From Atopsyche davidsoni (Eukaryota > Arthropoda > Insecta > Trichoptera > Hydrobiosidae), in assembly GCA_022113835.1 (NCBI GenBank), contig JAILWY010000010.1, positions 3,001,501-3,065,500 of the forward strand: a stretch of DNA of 64,000 nt. Direction: 5' to 3'. Shown in pieces: positions 43,746 to 56,045 of this stretch (position 1 is its first letter; every line of letters starts with the position of its first letter). Under the pieces are notes generated by a model that saw nothing but the letters and a program-made list of their open reading frames with translations, made no database searches and was not told the origin of the DNA. The position numbers and the translations under genes are program-made.

Positions 43746-44125
43746 GAGCGCCTAATCCAGCCAGACTGGAGAGTCCTTACGAGCACCCGTCGCCTCGAGT
43801 GGCCGCCGCACCGGCAACTTTCATCCGAGTAGAACCGAACACTCGTTTTTATCGCGCTGCACACAGCGGCAGTTTGTCATCACCTGAAGACATCCAGAAA
43901 CATAATTTCTAACCCTGTAAGTTATACCGGCTGAAGTGTCTCAAGTTTATGGAGTTGGCCTCGGCGCGAGGCTGTAGTGGTCTTGCAGAGTTCTGGGAGA
44001 AGTCGGAATGCTCGTTTTGGTCGAGAGCACTGGAGGGCGGAAAAAAATCAAGAACCGCCGTGCGGTCTGTGCCGTGCTGTGAGTTCGATTTTCACAATGC
44101 CAGAAAGTAGCCGAGATAAATACAA
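43746..44125. other. GC-rich island, possible tRNA-like remnant at its end
   Basis: CpG-rich DNA (ACCCGTCGCCTCGAGTGGCC) continues to about 44110. The end contains GTGAGTTCGATTTTCAC (about 44079-44095), a T-arm-like sequence with a 5-bp stem, but no A box at a normal distance. It may be a SINE tail or coincidence. Confidence 0.3.
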
Positions 44126-44214
44126 GGCACAAATATTTTATTAGTAAAGATTAAAAACATATTTCTTTAATAAAAAAACTGTAATACATCGTGGTTGTAC
44201 ATTGTACATTGTAT

Positions 44215-44430
44215 CCGTGGTGGCATATTTTTTCACATATTCATATTGTACTTACCCTTGTACTAACGAGTCACCTCTGTTTATCGAGATTAACAGAGGT
44301 GAATAAGAGTTTCTTTAAATCATTTTCAATATGTGAAAAAATATGCCTAATCATATTAGTAAGTAATATAAGCCTGTATAGATAATTAAAATGCACTTGA
44401 TTGACGTTCAATCCACAAAATAGACATACA
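44215..44430. repeat. Foldback tRNA-like element (copy E)
   Basis: Perfect 20-base inverted termini GGCATATTTTTTCACATATT (44222-44241) and its complement (44328-44347) enclose a minus-strand D-arm remnant (CTTGTACTAACGAGTCAC) and a 10-bp hairpin CACCTCTGTT/AACAGAGGTG (from 44265). The outer tail (ATTGACGTTCAATCCACAAA, near 44400) matches the left flank of the other copies in reverse orientation. The T-arm is deleted. Confidence 0.7.
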
Positions 44431-44899
44431 AACACTATTCTTAGGCATAAGTTACAAGTAGTATCTATAATAATAATATCCATTGTGTGTATGTATGCTT
44501 CATTTTTAGGTTCTCTATAGAATATCTTAAAAGATACAACGCTGATTTTTTGCATGTAAGTTCAGTAAATTTTTCCGCAGTTATGTGCCGAATTTCAAGA
44601 CGATGAAATAATATTTTCATTCATCAACTATAAAATATGCTTTAGCGAGTTTCAATATGTACGAATTATAAGATTTTGTTGTTCACTGCGAGAATTTCAA
44701 ATTTAAAACTTTGATGTTAGCTTGACACAAAATTGCTTTAGAAATTATTAATCACATCATTTATAACTCATAATGCCTCATAAAAACAAACACTATTGCA
44801 CCGTTCATCGAATGCGTCATTCTGTGGCGGGCAACATTTCTAGTATTTTAAATAAATTCGATAAATATCAATTTGCAGTCCTAATATTTTTTTTTCATA
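44431..44899. other. AT-rich non-coding stretch
   Basis: Nothing recognised. Confidence 0.4.
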
Positions 44900-45225
44900 A
44901 TCGACGCTAAACACGCTCATTTCGGAGGAGATTGATGGCTACGTAACAATTGAAAGCCATTATTTGCAATCAACGGCTCTGTGTAGTCCGTGTCCGTCGC
45001 TGTGCGCGTATTACACAATTCTGGTTTCAGAAGGGCTGGTTTAATTAAGTTTACAAACTGTAAATAAAAATGATCGCCGCTCACCGGCGCTCGGGTCACG
45101 CCCCATCCCCCGTCATTTATCAACCCTGCGAGGGGTATCGACGGATCTCTTCAGCCCCGTTTTGTTTCAGAACTAAGGGCGAAATGTAATCTGAATAAAT
45201 GCGCCCTTGGAAACTTCGCCGAGAA
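44900..45225. other. GC-richer island
   Basis: Includes CGCCGCTCACCGGCGCTCGG and CGAGGGGTATCGACGG. A 68-codon minus-strand frame at 44917-45123 has no recognised product. Putative regulatory DNA. Confidence 0.3.
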
Positions 45226-46290
45226 TTATGGAGATAATTCTGTACCAATTGCACATCACAGGCCTATAGAAGTTTGTTGTGTAAAGTAAATAATTCAATG
45301 TTACAAGGGTGCAACAGTAAGAGTTTCGTGGGATCAATTTGTCTGTTAATCTAATTTTTGTCAATTTTTTTTTCGGCATACCAATTTGATGCCTAGTTAT
45401 TTTAATACCACACGTGACACTCACAAACTAAACTGGATTTATACGAAGCTTAAAGGTCTAATTTCCATACTCGAGTTTCTTTGATCATTTTTTGGTCCGT
45501 TTTGCGAAAAATCGACTGCACCAATCAAAAAAAATTAAATGCAAAAAGTTAGATACATCCCTTCTTCCGAACTGAATATTTTTTCATTTTAATATGATAA
45601 ATATATGTTTTTTTTTTTGATTGATGTGTAGAAATGTCCCTGTTCTAAAAATCCTAAACATTTAAAAGTCTTTTTTTTTAAATTGGAATTAAAATATTAA
45701 ATATTAACCCTGTGCGATTTATTATTTTAAAAATTAAAAAAAAAAAATCTTTAACAAATATTGGTTTTGAAAAGTCGTTATTTTATCGAATTTTTCAACA
45801 TCTTCAAGATTTTATTTTACTCTAAAAATGGACGTTAATTAAATTTAAAAAAATAGATAAATATAATTTATAGTTTTTTCAATACTCTATAAAAAAATCA
45901 ACTTTCGGTATAGAAAAATAAAGTGACAATAAAATTTATTAAATGACACGATTTCGCCAGGTAAAACGGTCGTTTTTTTGTGGCATATGGGGGATGGACA
46001 CCAAGCAAGGTTAGGTAGCAAGACCCTAAACTATTTTAAATAATAATTATCGTGTAAACAATTTTAACACAATCACCAAGAACTTGTTTTGTGAAAATAT
46101 TAACATTTATTTGACTTTCTCTTCTTTCGTGTAAATAAAAAGACATGATTATTTCATTCACAATTTTCGCTGTCTTGAAAATAAATTAAAAAATATATGT
46201 GGCTCTCTCAATGGGGAAGTGGGGTACTTCAGGTGCTAAGCCTTGATTTCCAACGCAATATATTAAAAGCGGAAAATTCTTCAACAAAAT
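45226..46290. other. AT-rich non-coding stretch
   Basis: Long A/T tracts at 45490-45950 and no gene. AATAAA on the minus strand near 46108 could serve the frame at 46291-46449 if that is transcribed. Confidence 0.4.
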
Positions 46291-46449
46291 TTAGAAAGTG
46301 AAATTTGCAAGATACTTGTTAACAAAGGGCAGTCTTTCTGCGGTTCTTTGTCTAATTTGTTTCGTTAAGTCTTGCGGTTTTTGTCCCTGGCCGAGCAGCG
46401 CTTCGAACATATGGAGATAAATGAGCTCCCATGCAACTTCTGCTGCTGG
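46291..46449 (-). CDS. Possible last coding exon on the minus strand, product unknown
   Basis: On the minus strand a 52-codon frame ending in TAA (46293-46291) follows an acceptor-like CACTTTACTTTTTGACCAG. The peptide is strikingly protein-like: PAAEVAWELIYLHMFEALLG, then a Lys/Gln/Arg-rich stretch with helix-like spacing, ending RLPFVNKYLANFTF. Codon use is balanced compared with random frames nearby. The frame needs a phase-1 upstream exon. The only open upstream segment (46650-46796) ends in phase 0 at its GTAAGT, so the two do not join. It may be a real host exon, a decayed gene or a transposon piece; I do not recognise it. Confidence 0.3.
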   Translation of the reverse strand, partial: PAAEVAWELIYLHMFEALLGQGQKPQDLTKQIRQRTAERLPFVNKYLANFTF

Positions 46450-46649
46450 TCAAAAAGTAAAGTGGGTTGAAAAGAATCTTTTTATTAAGCATTCAGAGTC
46501 CACCTCATAATAAACATTTGAAATTATGCCTGCTTCAACATTAATTAATCACTTTAAATTCTTGAGTTGAAATTAAATATGTTTTCGTGTAAAACCGCGG
46601 CATTCTATTTTGATAGATAAAAACTTAGATGTACTCGTTTAGTACTTAC

Positions 46650-46796
46650 ATTTGTAGTGCTACAACATAACTTCACTTTCACCAAACAACCCTTTTCCCT
46701 AGTGTCTTTTTCAGCACAGTCAAGCCACATCAGTTCTGATCTTTCGGGTCTTCTCTTTAGTGAAGCACGTGACCGCAACCTTTTCGCATAACCCAG
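46650..46796 (-). pseudogene. Probable LINE reverse-transcriptase C-terminal remnant
   Basis: The minus-strand frame is open for 49 codons before a GTAAGT and reads, in part, SLKRRPERSELMWLDCAEKD followed by TREKG. The pattern R-x-P-x-x-x-x-x-W-x-D-C-x-x-x-D-x-x-x-K-G resembles the RGRPxxRWxDxVxxDxxxxG motif commonly found at the end of non-LTR retrotransposon ORFs in animals. Upstream domains are missing and the frame is closed by TAG on the 5' side, so this is a short fossil at best. Confidence 0.3.
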
Positions 46797-46799
46797 CTA

Positions 46800-48349
46800 T
46801 TTATATCTTCTAACTTCATGACATTCATAGTGAAAGTGATGTGATATAGATTATTACAATTATAAATTTTGTTTACATATAACATCGCACGAAATAATAG
46901 TGGAGCTAAATTTCGCTGTCAAAAATTGTCGAATTCAAGCGATCAAAATGACTGGAAATGTTTTTTGAAGATAATTGTTTTTATTCGCAAATTAATATCA
47001 GCCCTGACGTATTGAAAGGCCGATGAAAATAAGTGTAGCGATGATTTATTTTATCTTTCAAAACTTCTCCGCAGTGGCCACAGTTTTCTTCGGAATTATA
47101 TTTTTCGGTAATTTATATGAACTCTGGACAGTTGACGTATAAATTAAAATATTCATTCTTGCGAAAAACCGCCCTTTGTCGTATTAAAAAAATAATGACA
47201 TCTTTGCGAGATAACAAGTTAGTTTTATGGCTTGTATATATAATGACCTATATTCGCAGACCAGAAACTAAATAATAATAATTTATGAATTAAGCATTAT
47301 TTGGAAATGGAAGTTAAAATAAACAAAAGTCATCACAAAAAAAACTAAACAGGCCTAATAGATACATTGATTTTAGGAAAATTTTTGAACAGTTAAGATT
47401 TTTTGCAGCATCAGATATATAGAGTATACACGCTGCGACACAACTAACAACCCAATAGTAATGAGCTAGTGCTTAGATAAAGTATTAACATACGTATATA
47501 CGTGTTTACAGTAACGGATTTTATTCCATTCTGAAATACAACTTTGTAGGTAAGTTTATTTGTACTCTGTCACGTTACTCATCGTAATCCCATCAGATAT
47601 AAATTAACGATTGGTAGATTAGTTTAGTTTTAGTGGAGAGGCATCACGTCTCGCTGTCCAGCGGACTTTGTTTGTGTGTGATTGTATCAAATAATTTGAT
47701 GTTAGCCGAAGCCATAAAACGAACGAGCAGCTTACGGATGGCACGGACAAAGATATTCTACCCTAATCATTTATACAGATTAATGGGCGCACGTGTACAG
47801 GTATCAGGACGGTGGCATGAGATTTTTTATGTCTGCGGGTCAATGGTAACTAAATTTCAACACGAGTACAATCAGTAAAACGTACTTCAATTAAAGTATA
47901 AAAATTAACTACGCATTCAATACCTTCTTATTTGAACCTTACAGTACTAAAAAAAATTAAAATAAATTAATAAAAAAATAAACAATCAAAACAACAACAA
48001 ATGGTGTAGTTTTTGGCAGTAGTTAAACGGTTGACTTGATTCGATAATCTTCCCGGGGGGTGAATCCCAAACTGATGTTATTAGTTTCACGCCTGTTTCA
48101 TGTTAGGTCCAAGATGATTTGTATTGACATTGATATTATTTATATCAATAGAAAAATTACATTGGGTATAATTTTGCTTCTCGGCGATATTGAGCTCTTT
48201 TCGGTAAACGCAAAAATTACCACAACAAGTCCTAATAACAAGTTTTTTCAATTATTTAATTATTGTCGTTTTACATCTAGGTAGTGTGATAAATATATTA
48301 AATTTCAAAAAAGTCTTGAAACACTTTTTTCAGTAAAAAAAAAATTCTC
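46800..48349. other. AT-rich to intermediate non-coding stretch
   Basis: An 81-codon + strand frame at 47633-47878 is the least biased segment and has no recognised product. A TTTGTAG|GTAAGTTT donor-like site near 47549 has no coding frame before it. No gene called. Confidence 0.35.
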
Positions 48350-48870
48350 GTTAACCTTACATATTTATCAAGGTTAAAATTCTAGCAGCTGATGGCGGCT
48401 AATTGCCGTGAATTTGTTAATTAAAGCTGCCGAGATAAACGCTCCGGTAGTTTACGTCGGAGGGACCGGGCAGATAACTTCTTAAAATAAAGTCATTTTC
48501 GGAATAAAGTCTCGCATTACGGGGGCGAATGTTTACAAATCGCGATTGTTTTTTGACCCCCGGCGCTGGGAAGGAGCCAACCCCCGGCAATTAATTAGAA
48601 GAAGAGGTCTCCCTCAAACGTGGCGGCCGGTGCGATTAACACTTTTTGCGAGGCCTTTTGTCCCGCCGAGGGGGTGTTTATTTTTTGACCTCGTTCGCCG
48701 ATGGGAGCCGCGAAGGTGCAGACGTCCCCGTTTGCGTTTCAATTTCGTTTCAATTTCCCTGTAATTGAACTGATCACATTAGAGTTGTTTGATGCGATGC
48801 GGATGTGATGGGGGCCATTTTGATAATTTCAAACCGGGATCGCTGAGTGATCCACCGTTGGCAATTAATT
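48350..48870. other. GC-rich island
   Basis: GGCGGCTAATTGCCG, TTGTTAATTAAAGCTGCCG and CCCCCGGCAATTAATTAG combine GC runs with TAATT cores; CAATTTCGTTTCAATTTCC is a short internal repeat. This is one of the most enhancer-like islands in the window by appearance. Frames are open but unrecognised. Confidence 0.38.
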
Positions 48871-50224
48871 TTATTTTGAATTTCATTAAGACCCGCGCTA
48901 CTGCTAAAAGGTTTCGCGTTGAGTTCATATTGCAGAAAGCGTTCAATTGAGTTTCGGCAAGATTTCGACAAAAAACATTGAATCAAAAATAAACACAATT
49001 TATATAAAGGATTATAAAGTGGTATGACAAATTAAATATATCTATATATATCAGTGTGACCCAAGGAGAAGGAAGATGCATCCAATGTTTCCGAAGTCCA
49101 CAACTTGGAACATGAAGTGATATTATGAAGTATTGCAGGAATACTCACAACTCCGTCTAGTATTTTTTTTTTTTAAATTTCAAAACTTTTATTTTACACA
49201 CTGCGAACTATACGAATTCAAATAGCTATAAATAAAAGTAAAAATAATCGCGATTAGTGCTTTATTTCAGAAAAAGATATTTAAATTCATTATGAGTACG
49301 CAGTTAATGCTTCATTATAAAAGAAATAATATTATTCGCAAGAAGCTTAATTACGCCATGGTAAAGTAAAAAGATAAAAAGGAACGCGATTAATCTATTA
49401 CGGAAAAGAAACAAGTAAGTGGTCCAAATAACTGTTTATTTGACTTAAGGATGATAAATAGCTTGTTTTCAAGAGACACGCTAATGTTTTTTTATGTAGC
49501 CTATTATACTTATTTGTTGCCTTGCTCCTTAGTTGGCACACAACATATTTTATGTTATGCACTTGTTTTTCGAGCGGAAATATATTAAAGAATAAACCCG
49601 ACGTTCACTTACATGAATACAAGAACATTTCCAGCATAAATCACCCAATAAATTTATGTTTATAATAAACTTAATAAGCATTTAAATTCTATTGTTTTTT
49701 GACTTCTAGTATAAATAAACTAAACACAGCACAAATAGTAAGCAAGAGCAGAAAAAAATACACTCATGGAATAAAAAGTCCCTGCAAAATTAGAAGTTTT
49801 GTTACGGTGCCTCTACCCTCCCCCTGACCTAATGCTTGTATAAATTAACAAGCCAGAGCCCGGGGCTGCCACGTTTTGTGGAGAAATTTGGCTTAACGAA
49901 CTCACAGACCATTTCAATTAAGCACTCGATTCAGGTACAACAATTAGGTAGTAATTTTAGGCTGGTAAAAAGATTATTGGCCTCCATGTAATAAACCGCC
50001 CGAGTACCAGACGGCGTACACACCTTTGGTCCTAGATACCCTTACATCTGTTATACTTACTTTTTAATGCCTGATAAATACAAACAAATATTAAACAATG
50101 CAAGGTATTTAAAAATAACGTATAAAAAAAAATGTATTTAGTAATAACATTTTTTGAGAATGGGCTAACGAATTATTTATTGATTTTTGTGAAGACCGTC
50201 TCACAGGAAGTACGTTTTTGCCTA
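48871..50224. other. AT-rich non-coding stretch
   Basis: Small GC-richer patch at 49800-49880. No gene or shared repeat. Confidence 0.45.
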
Positions 50225-50455
50225 TACAGGTTTTATTGATTGATAATGATTAAGTACATTTATTTTTAAATATTGAAAATTGATTAAAGAAACGAATCAA
50301 AGTACTAAGCAAGAATTTTTAACATTGGTATAATTGGTAATGCAAAGGCCACGTAAGCTTGGGGATGTGGATTCAAATTCCATACAAATCACGATGATAT
50401 TTTTCTAAGAGTTTCTTTAATCAATTTTCAATATTTGAAAAAATGTACTAGATCA
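50225..50455 (+). repeat. Foldback tRNA-like element (copy F)
   Basis: Arms AATATTGAAAATTGATTAAA (about 50271) and TTTAATCAATTTTCAATATT (about 50418) are inverted complements. The tRNA-like body at about 50325-50395 has TGGTATAATTGGTAATGC (A-box region), GGCCACGTAAGCTTGG (anticodon-arm-like, CGT in the anticodon position) and TGTGGATTCAAATTCCATAC (T-arm). It is another decayed tRNA-Thr-like core. Confidence 0.7.
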
Positions 50456-50989
50456 TTATCTCTTCTCAAGACACCGGTCTCTGAACTTACGATGAGCCCA
50501 ACTTGTTAAGAGATTTCTAGCAGTTAATTTCGTTCAAATTCTATTGAAGTATGCAACATTTTCTTGATACTGCGTCGTAATTTGACCCAATCGTCGTTTT
50601 AAACAAATAGTAGTAACACCATATAAGTTAAGTTACGGGCGTTTAGTAAAATCCAATTTCATTGGTTGTTTTTATTGTAATTTGAGTTAACATGGTGATT
50701 CATTTGTAATAAGCACATTTAAAAGGTTTCTCTTCATTACAAGGCTTCTTCCCACTGAATTTATTTGTGGGGTTTTATTAAATCTCCAGGGGTTCACGCA
50801 CTGCTCAAAGAGCTAGCTGATTAACACTGGCTCGATGAAATGCTTCGATATCCTAAACCTTAGTGGCATGTATGACTTTCTAACTTTTGTAGCTTCAGTG
50901 TAGCTACCTATCACTAAAAGTAGACTCTTCGACTAATCAAATAATACAATTTTTAAAAATGAATCAATTCATGTATAAAACGATAAAAA
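50456..50989. other. Non-coding stretch of mixed composition
   Basis: Nothing recognised. Confidence 0.4.
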
Positions 50990-51085
50990 GAGTCGTAGAT
51001 TCAAACTCACACCTCCACAGCTATCATGGCCTGGTGTTCTTACCAATTGAGCTACTATGGCACTGTACCTGAGCGATAATTTATG
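50990..51085 (-). repeat. tRNA-derived SINE with A and B boxes
   Basis: On the minus strand TAGCTCAATTGGTAAGA (A box, about 51053-51037) is followed by CACCAGGCCATGATAGCTG and GTGTGAGTTTGAATCTACG (B-box region, about 51017-50999). Spacing is tRNA-like. The anticodon stem does not pair well, so it is a SINE or pseudo-tRNA. Its GTGGAGGTGTGRGTTYGAA block recurs at 54.2 kb. Confidence 0.65.
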
Positions 51086-51540
51086 TAAGTTAAATGCAAG
51101 TATGGAACCAATATATCTAGTTTTTGTAAGATAAATATATATTGTCTTATACGAATTTAATATATTTTTTAATCAATATCAGCATTCTCATAATATACAT
51201 GTTCCATTAAGTTCTAAGTTCTTTTATCATAGTTATTAAAGTTGGTTGTATTTCACTAGACAAGTGTATTGAATCAAGTGTTACTGTCTTGAAAATTTCA
51301 TTTTTAAATTATAATCGCTTGGGCCTTTGCCTGACTTGAAAAACTATTTCTTAGCTCTTGTGCTATTCATAATAGAAATATTTAAAAGCATAGGTTTTTA
51401 ACTTTTAAAATTATATTTAAAAATAATAAAAATCATTGGTTTTTCATTTAAATTTGTATGAAAGTTTACCACCGCACAGCCTATCTCAAACTTTAATTCT
51501 CATAATTAACGAACCCCAACAATATTGCGGCTAGATTCCG
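51086..51540. other. AT-rich non-coding stretch
   Basis: Nothing recognised. Confidence 0.4.
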
Positions 51541-51990
51541 AAGTGATCTTAATTCATTTTCATTGTTTATAGTAAATTATAAAGCTCTCTTCGGAGAGTC
51601 TCTCCGCTTATATTAATTCGATCATTAAATTTCTTTAATGTACACGATATCAAATTTCTTCTTTTGATAATGAACAATCATAATTTGGCACCGGAGCCGC
51701 TCGTCTTGACGAGCTCCCGGAATTACTTCGGGTCCGTCTCCTCCAGCTCAATGGACACTGGAATCACCCGATTAGACTTTCACCCCGCCACCCACCCTCG
51801 GTTTACTGCGGGCGTAAAGTTTATCCCCATAAAATGCAGTAAATAATGGCTTCCGAGATCAGGGCTGCCGGGGGCGCCGTGAAAAGTAAAAATGAAAAGC
51901 GCCGTCTTGAAGTGTGTGCAATCTCGCTGAGTTTGTAGCCCTTCGGACGAAACACCGTGCGATAAAAAGACGAGCAATCGCTTCAGAGTA
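51541..51990. other. GC-rich island
   Basis: CpG-containing block (GGAGCCGCTCGTCTTGACGA; GGGCTGCCGGGGGCGCCG), with CTCTTCGGAGAGTCTCTCCG forming a short imperfect palindrome near 51586. Open frames on both strands, none recognised. Confidence 0.3.
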
Positions 51991-52285
51991 ATCTGAGACG
52001 TTTTGAAAGGAATTTATAAGCACAGACAAAACGTGACTTACTAAATTAGTTACTAAACTATAGCATAATATATTCAAAATCACCAATTATTCAATGTATC
52101 TGAAATCAATTTTTTGAACCCAAACCCATATTATTATAATAGTTCAGCATCATCGATTTATATTTCTTGCAGATATTTTACGTGAGCTCAACGCACACAA
52201 CCTCTAAATTATTTTCATGTATCTGAAAGATTTGTTACGTGCACATTTTGTAAATATTTTCGGGGGAATTTAACGCTCGCAGTGT

Positions 52286-52480
52286 TTGATATCAAAAATG
52301 AAAAATACGAAACTTAAAGAGACCGCCCTCGGCATCCCTGGGCGCTCAGTCTTGCGAAGTGAGCTGAGAAGTGTAGAAGTGCAGACTTGTGAACTGCAGG
52401 CAGCATATGGAGGATCGTTTCTGGGGGATAAAGCCATGAGAGGACCGGTTAGGAACCGTAAGTCACACGAGCCCCGCTAC
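52286..52480 (+). other. Possible small exon or chance open frame
   Basis: A 65-codon + strand frame spans a block with an acceptor-like TTGTGAACTGCAG (AG at about 52399) and a donor AGGAACC|GTAAGTCAC (about 52459). The enclosed 60 bases read AAYGGSFLGDKAMRGPVRN. Splice signals are fair, but the peptide is not recognised and the pairing could be chance. Confidence 0.2.
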
Positions 52481-52489
52481 TGATTTAAG

Positions 52490-53125
52490 ACACCCCCAGC
52501 ACATTGGTTCAACTTACAACTTTCCATACTAATAACAAATAGGGTTAACTCAGAGATTACTCAATATGCTTTTATGTAAGAACTTTTTCTTCAAAAATAC
52601 TTCACAAACTAAATAGCGAAAAACGATTTTTTTTAAATAACACTGAATAAAATTTCTATAGTCGTTTTCATCGAAATTCAAATTTCATTTATAGTATTAT
52701 TCATTTTTCCATGATTTTATATACTATTGATTAAGATCACGTTTTTTTGGCGATTAATTTAACAGTTGTGTCTTGACAGCTTATTTTATCTAAGTAGCAT
52801 AGTTTGTGTATTTTATTCTGTCAAAACTACGTGACACTGTTCAAAAATTAGGGCTCAGGTAGGGAAACGATTTGCTCATGCTGGGCGAATTAATTACCCG
52901 TCAAACTACGATTCGTGACATCCGAATATTTTTTTGTACCGGCGGAGTCGGATGCCGCTTTGTCTTTCCATTAATTCAAAACGATTTCTGCGGAACAAAG
53001 GCGTTTATTGTTTTCAGATGACGAATCCGGGGAACAATGACTTTTCAGCACAAAAAGCTGCCGCCTGTAAGGGAGTTTTTAAAAAGTAATTGAAGCCTGC
53101 AGGACAATAAGTTGGACATGTCGAC
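52490..53125. other. AT-rich DNA, then a GC-richer island (about 52850-53125)
   Basis: The island holds TACCGGCGGAGTCGGATGCC and CAAAAAGCTGCCGCCTG with TTAATTACCCG. Nothing coding recognised. Confidence 0.3.
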
Positions 53126-54194
53126 GCCATGTTAGAATTATGGTTCTAATTTTTTACGAGTAACATAACATAAATTTTATAAAACATTTATATTCAATTA
53201 TTTAGGCAAACTTATTTTATTTATGGACGTTTTAAAAAATATATCTAACGTGCTGTGAAATTACGATTTTATTTAATTATTGAATGCAAAGTTTAATATG
53301 ATTAAAAGTAAATTGTGTTATACGCATTACTTAATTGCTCAACCAACTTAAAAATAAAATTATCAGTTTTGAAAACATTTAATTAATTATTTATTCACAT
53401 TGAAAACAGATATGAAAATCGTGATTTTGATATATTGTTTTCTAGTTTCATTTAAAAAATATTAATATTTGTTATAAAAGATTTTATTGATAAATTACTA
53501 AATAATATAATTGCAAAATATCACATTTTTCGAAGAAAAAAACTGTGAGATTTAATAAAAAGGACCCCATAATGTAAAAAAAAAACAACAATATTCGACC
53601 GGGACGGGTGCTGTAGGTGTGAAAGAAAAGAAAGGCGATTTCAGTACCCAATAAGAAAGTATTTATGATAATCTTACCAGACATCTGCTCGGCAAATCGT
53701 TATATAAACTCAACGTTTTGTTTATTATTTTCAATGAAATAGTTCGCTTCTATTCACTCGTATTATATTTCACGAAAATGCGGAAATCCAATTACGTAAA
53801 TAGTGTTTTGCTATCGTTGGGTGAATGTATCCTTTTTGCCTTACTCTAAATTGTGTGTATTAATACAACTTTCAACTGAATATTGGTTTTTTTAGCCGCT
53901 TCACAGCCTGGAAACGACTGAGCTTATTTTAACTGAAAACGAGAAACTGATGACCTCACCACTCTGTAAAAGTAACAGGCCGCAAAAAGAAAGCCAGGTT
54001 GGCAAGAAGAATTAAAAAGCATAGAGACAAACGTGGTTTGAACCGTCATGAACCAACTCCGGAATTCGTTTTATTGTAAGCTGAAAATCTGCAGTGGAGA
54101 TAGTATTTTTTTATCGAAGGGTGTTTTTTTTCCTTTTCCACCATGACACGACTCAATTCACACAGAAAGCGACAAGAAAACTCCTTAAATTTTT
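53126..54194. other. AT-rich non-coding stretch
   Basis: Nothing recognised. Confidence 0.4.
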
Positions 54195-54240
54195 CATTAA
54201 TACTGACGGGGTTCGAACCCACACCTCCACAAATAAATAA
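54195..54240 (-). repeat. tRNA-like SINE fragment, B-box part only
   Basis: On the minus strand GTGGAGGTGTGGGTTCGAAC followed by CCC matches the B box and the tail-proximal block of the SINE at 50990-51085. The A box is missing. Confidence 0.5.
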
Positions 54241-55070
54241 GTACCCAGAGTACCCAATTTTTTAAAATTATTATTACATCCCAAATAAACCTTAGTAATC
54301 AACATATGCGAGATACACTCTAGTATAAAAAAATAAAAAATGTTTTTTTTGTCGGAGAGATAAATAATAAAATAACCTTAATATTTTTTCTGCGTCCTTT
54401 CAACAGGATTTGATCAAATAAAAAAAACTTAAATATTACCCATCACATACCCATGATATAACAGAGTTGTTTTAACTCTTTGAGAGGTGCTTCTTAGTCA
54501 CAAATTTGTTTGGTGCGGTGATAACTATTTATGGTGATATCTTGTTTATGTATATGTGATCTTGTTCTTTAAAGTTTGTTCCTAAACACTGCTTATATAA
54601 TTTTACAAAGATTATGTTATGTCCCTTTGAAACTACGTAAGAATTTCTTATCTTAGATAAGTGCGGCACCATTAAGGACTGCACCGTGGACTGCGGTCTC
54701 AGTTCTCAGGACTAGATGTGTACCTAATCAACCCATATATTTTTTGCTTGTACTTCTTATCGTAATCATTCATTTGAAGGTCCTTTTTTATTAAAAATTA
54801 TATTGCACTGAGGAATAGACTCTTTTCTCCCCCACAATATTAATTAGCTTTCCATTCACTTATCGCACCTTTAAGCTGATATGTATAATATACCCGGCAA
54901 AAGACATCAAACGACATACTATTGTTATACTTGTCCCGAAAAGCCGGGCATGCATCTCGGCAATCATGTTAAAATTATGTTCGTAAAGATGTAAATATAT
55001 ATTAAAATATAAAAGTTTATGTGTGATCAATTTAAGTTAGAGGTAAAAAATTCACCAAAAGCGCTTAGAA
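54241..55070. other. AT-rich non-coding stretch
   Basis: A patch at 54660-54715 repeats GGACTGC. No gene supported. Confidence 0.4.
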
Positions 55071-55740
55071 ACGCTTCGAATTGCTGATTAGTCCGCGCGG
55101 AAACGGTCTCGAGTGCAAAGGGTTAATATACGCATACATCGTTTATATTTTATTTAATATTTATTATTTTATCCGAATGTTTTACAAGGGACATTAAAAC
55201 ACCCTGGTGTATTTTCGTGCCAGCCAGCAGTGTTCTAAACTAATACTACACGGCCCATCCTGTATTGCATAGGTAACGCAAGAAGGCTTCGCGCTCGTGG
55301 GGGAGGCACAAGACCCGGCACCGGGACCGTTTGCCAACAGCCCCGACCAGGCAGGGGAAGTACCGCCATTGTTATACCACACATAAATCAATTGGATTCA
55401 AAAATCGCGCTCGCTTTTGGCCGCCATTCCATTATGCCCTTTTATTTCTATGTGCTTTATAATTGTCCCGGTGGTTGCCAAATTTATGTGTTTTCGGGCG
55501 TCGGTTCGCGCATCTGCGATCGGGCATCGGAGTTTATTCGCTTCCGCCCGTTTGCGCCTGGTCGGTTTTGTCCAACATGGCCGCGTGAAACAATTGGTGT
55601 CGCCGCGGCAATATTTGAATGCGCGCCTTTTTCAGGAAAAGCGTCCGGGGATACGCCGACTGCGTGCTTATGTAATATTTTTTCGGTGAAGTAAAGATTC
55701 GAAGCTTACGCAAATACGCTAACGGCAGATTCCGAATGTA
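55071..55740. other. GC-rich island
   Basis: Long CpG-rich block (GGCATCGGAGTTTATTCGC; GGTGTCGCCGCGGCAATATT) with TTTATAATTG and ATTATGCCC AT cores. Two 90-100-codon frames overlap at 55392-55694 in different phases, a pattern of GC-rich non-coding DNA. Likely regulatory, by inference. Confidence 0.35.
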
Positions 55741-56045
55741 TCATTAACATATTCAAATATTTTCTTTTGCTCATTTTTTTCAGGAAGAAGTTTTGAGTTG
55801 CTGAAAGTACAATATTGAATTAAAGATTTCATATCATTTTGGATAAAAAAAACAACTTTTCAAAATTGAGATGTATGAAGGAACACAACAAAATATATTG
55901 TTTTTCTATTGCTCTTCAAAATAAAGTTTAATCAAACGATGTTAAATCAATATAGGCTTCTCTGTTTTTCCTACCGTTATTCAGAAAGAAGCCGCCAAAA
56001 AAAATAATCTAGAGAAGTAAATTCTGAGTGTTTTACGTCACAAAT

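Noticed and set aside
46798..46805. TATA box (TATAAATA on the minus strand) driving a two-exon gene at 46291-46770
   Set aside because: The downstream segment reads as a LINE reverse-transcriptase remnant, the Inr spacing is too long, and the two open segments are out of phase.
55392..55694. Two overlapping 90-100-codon frames as genes
   Set aside because: Same DNA open in different phases, as expected of GC-rich DNA; no recognised product or splice sites.
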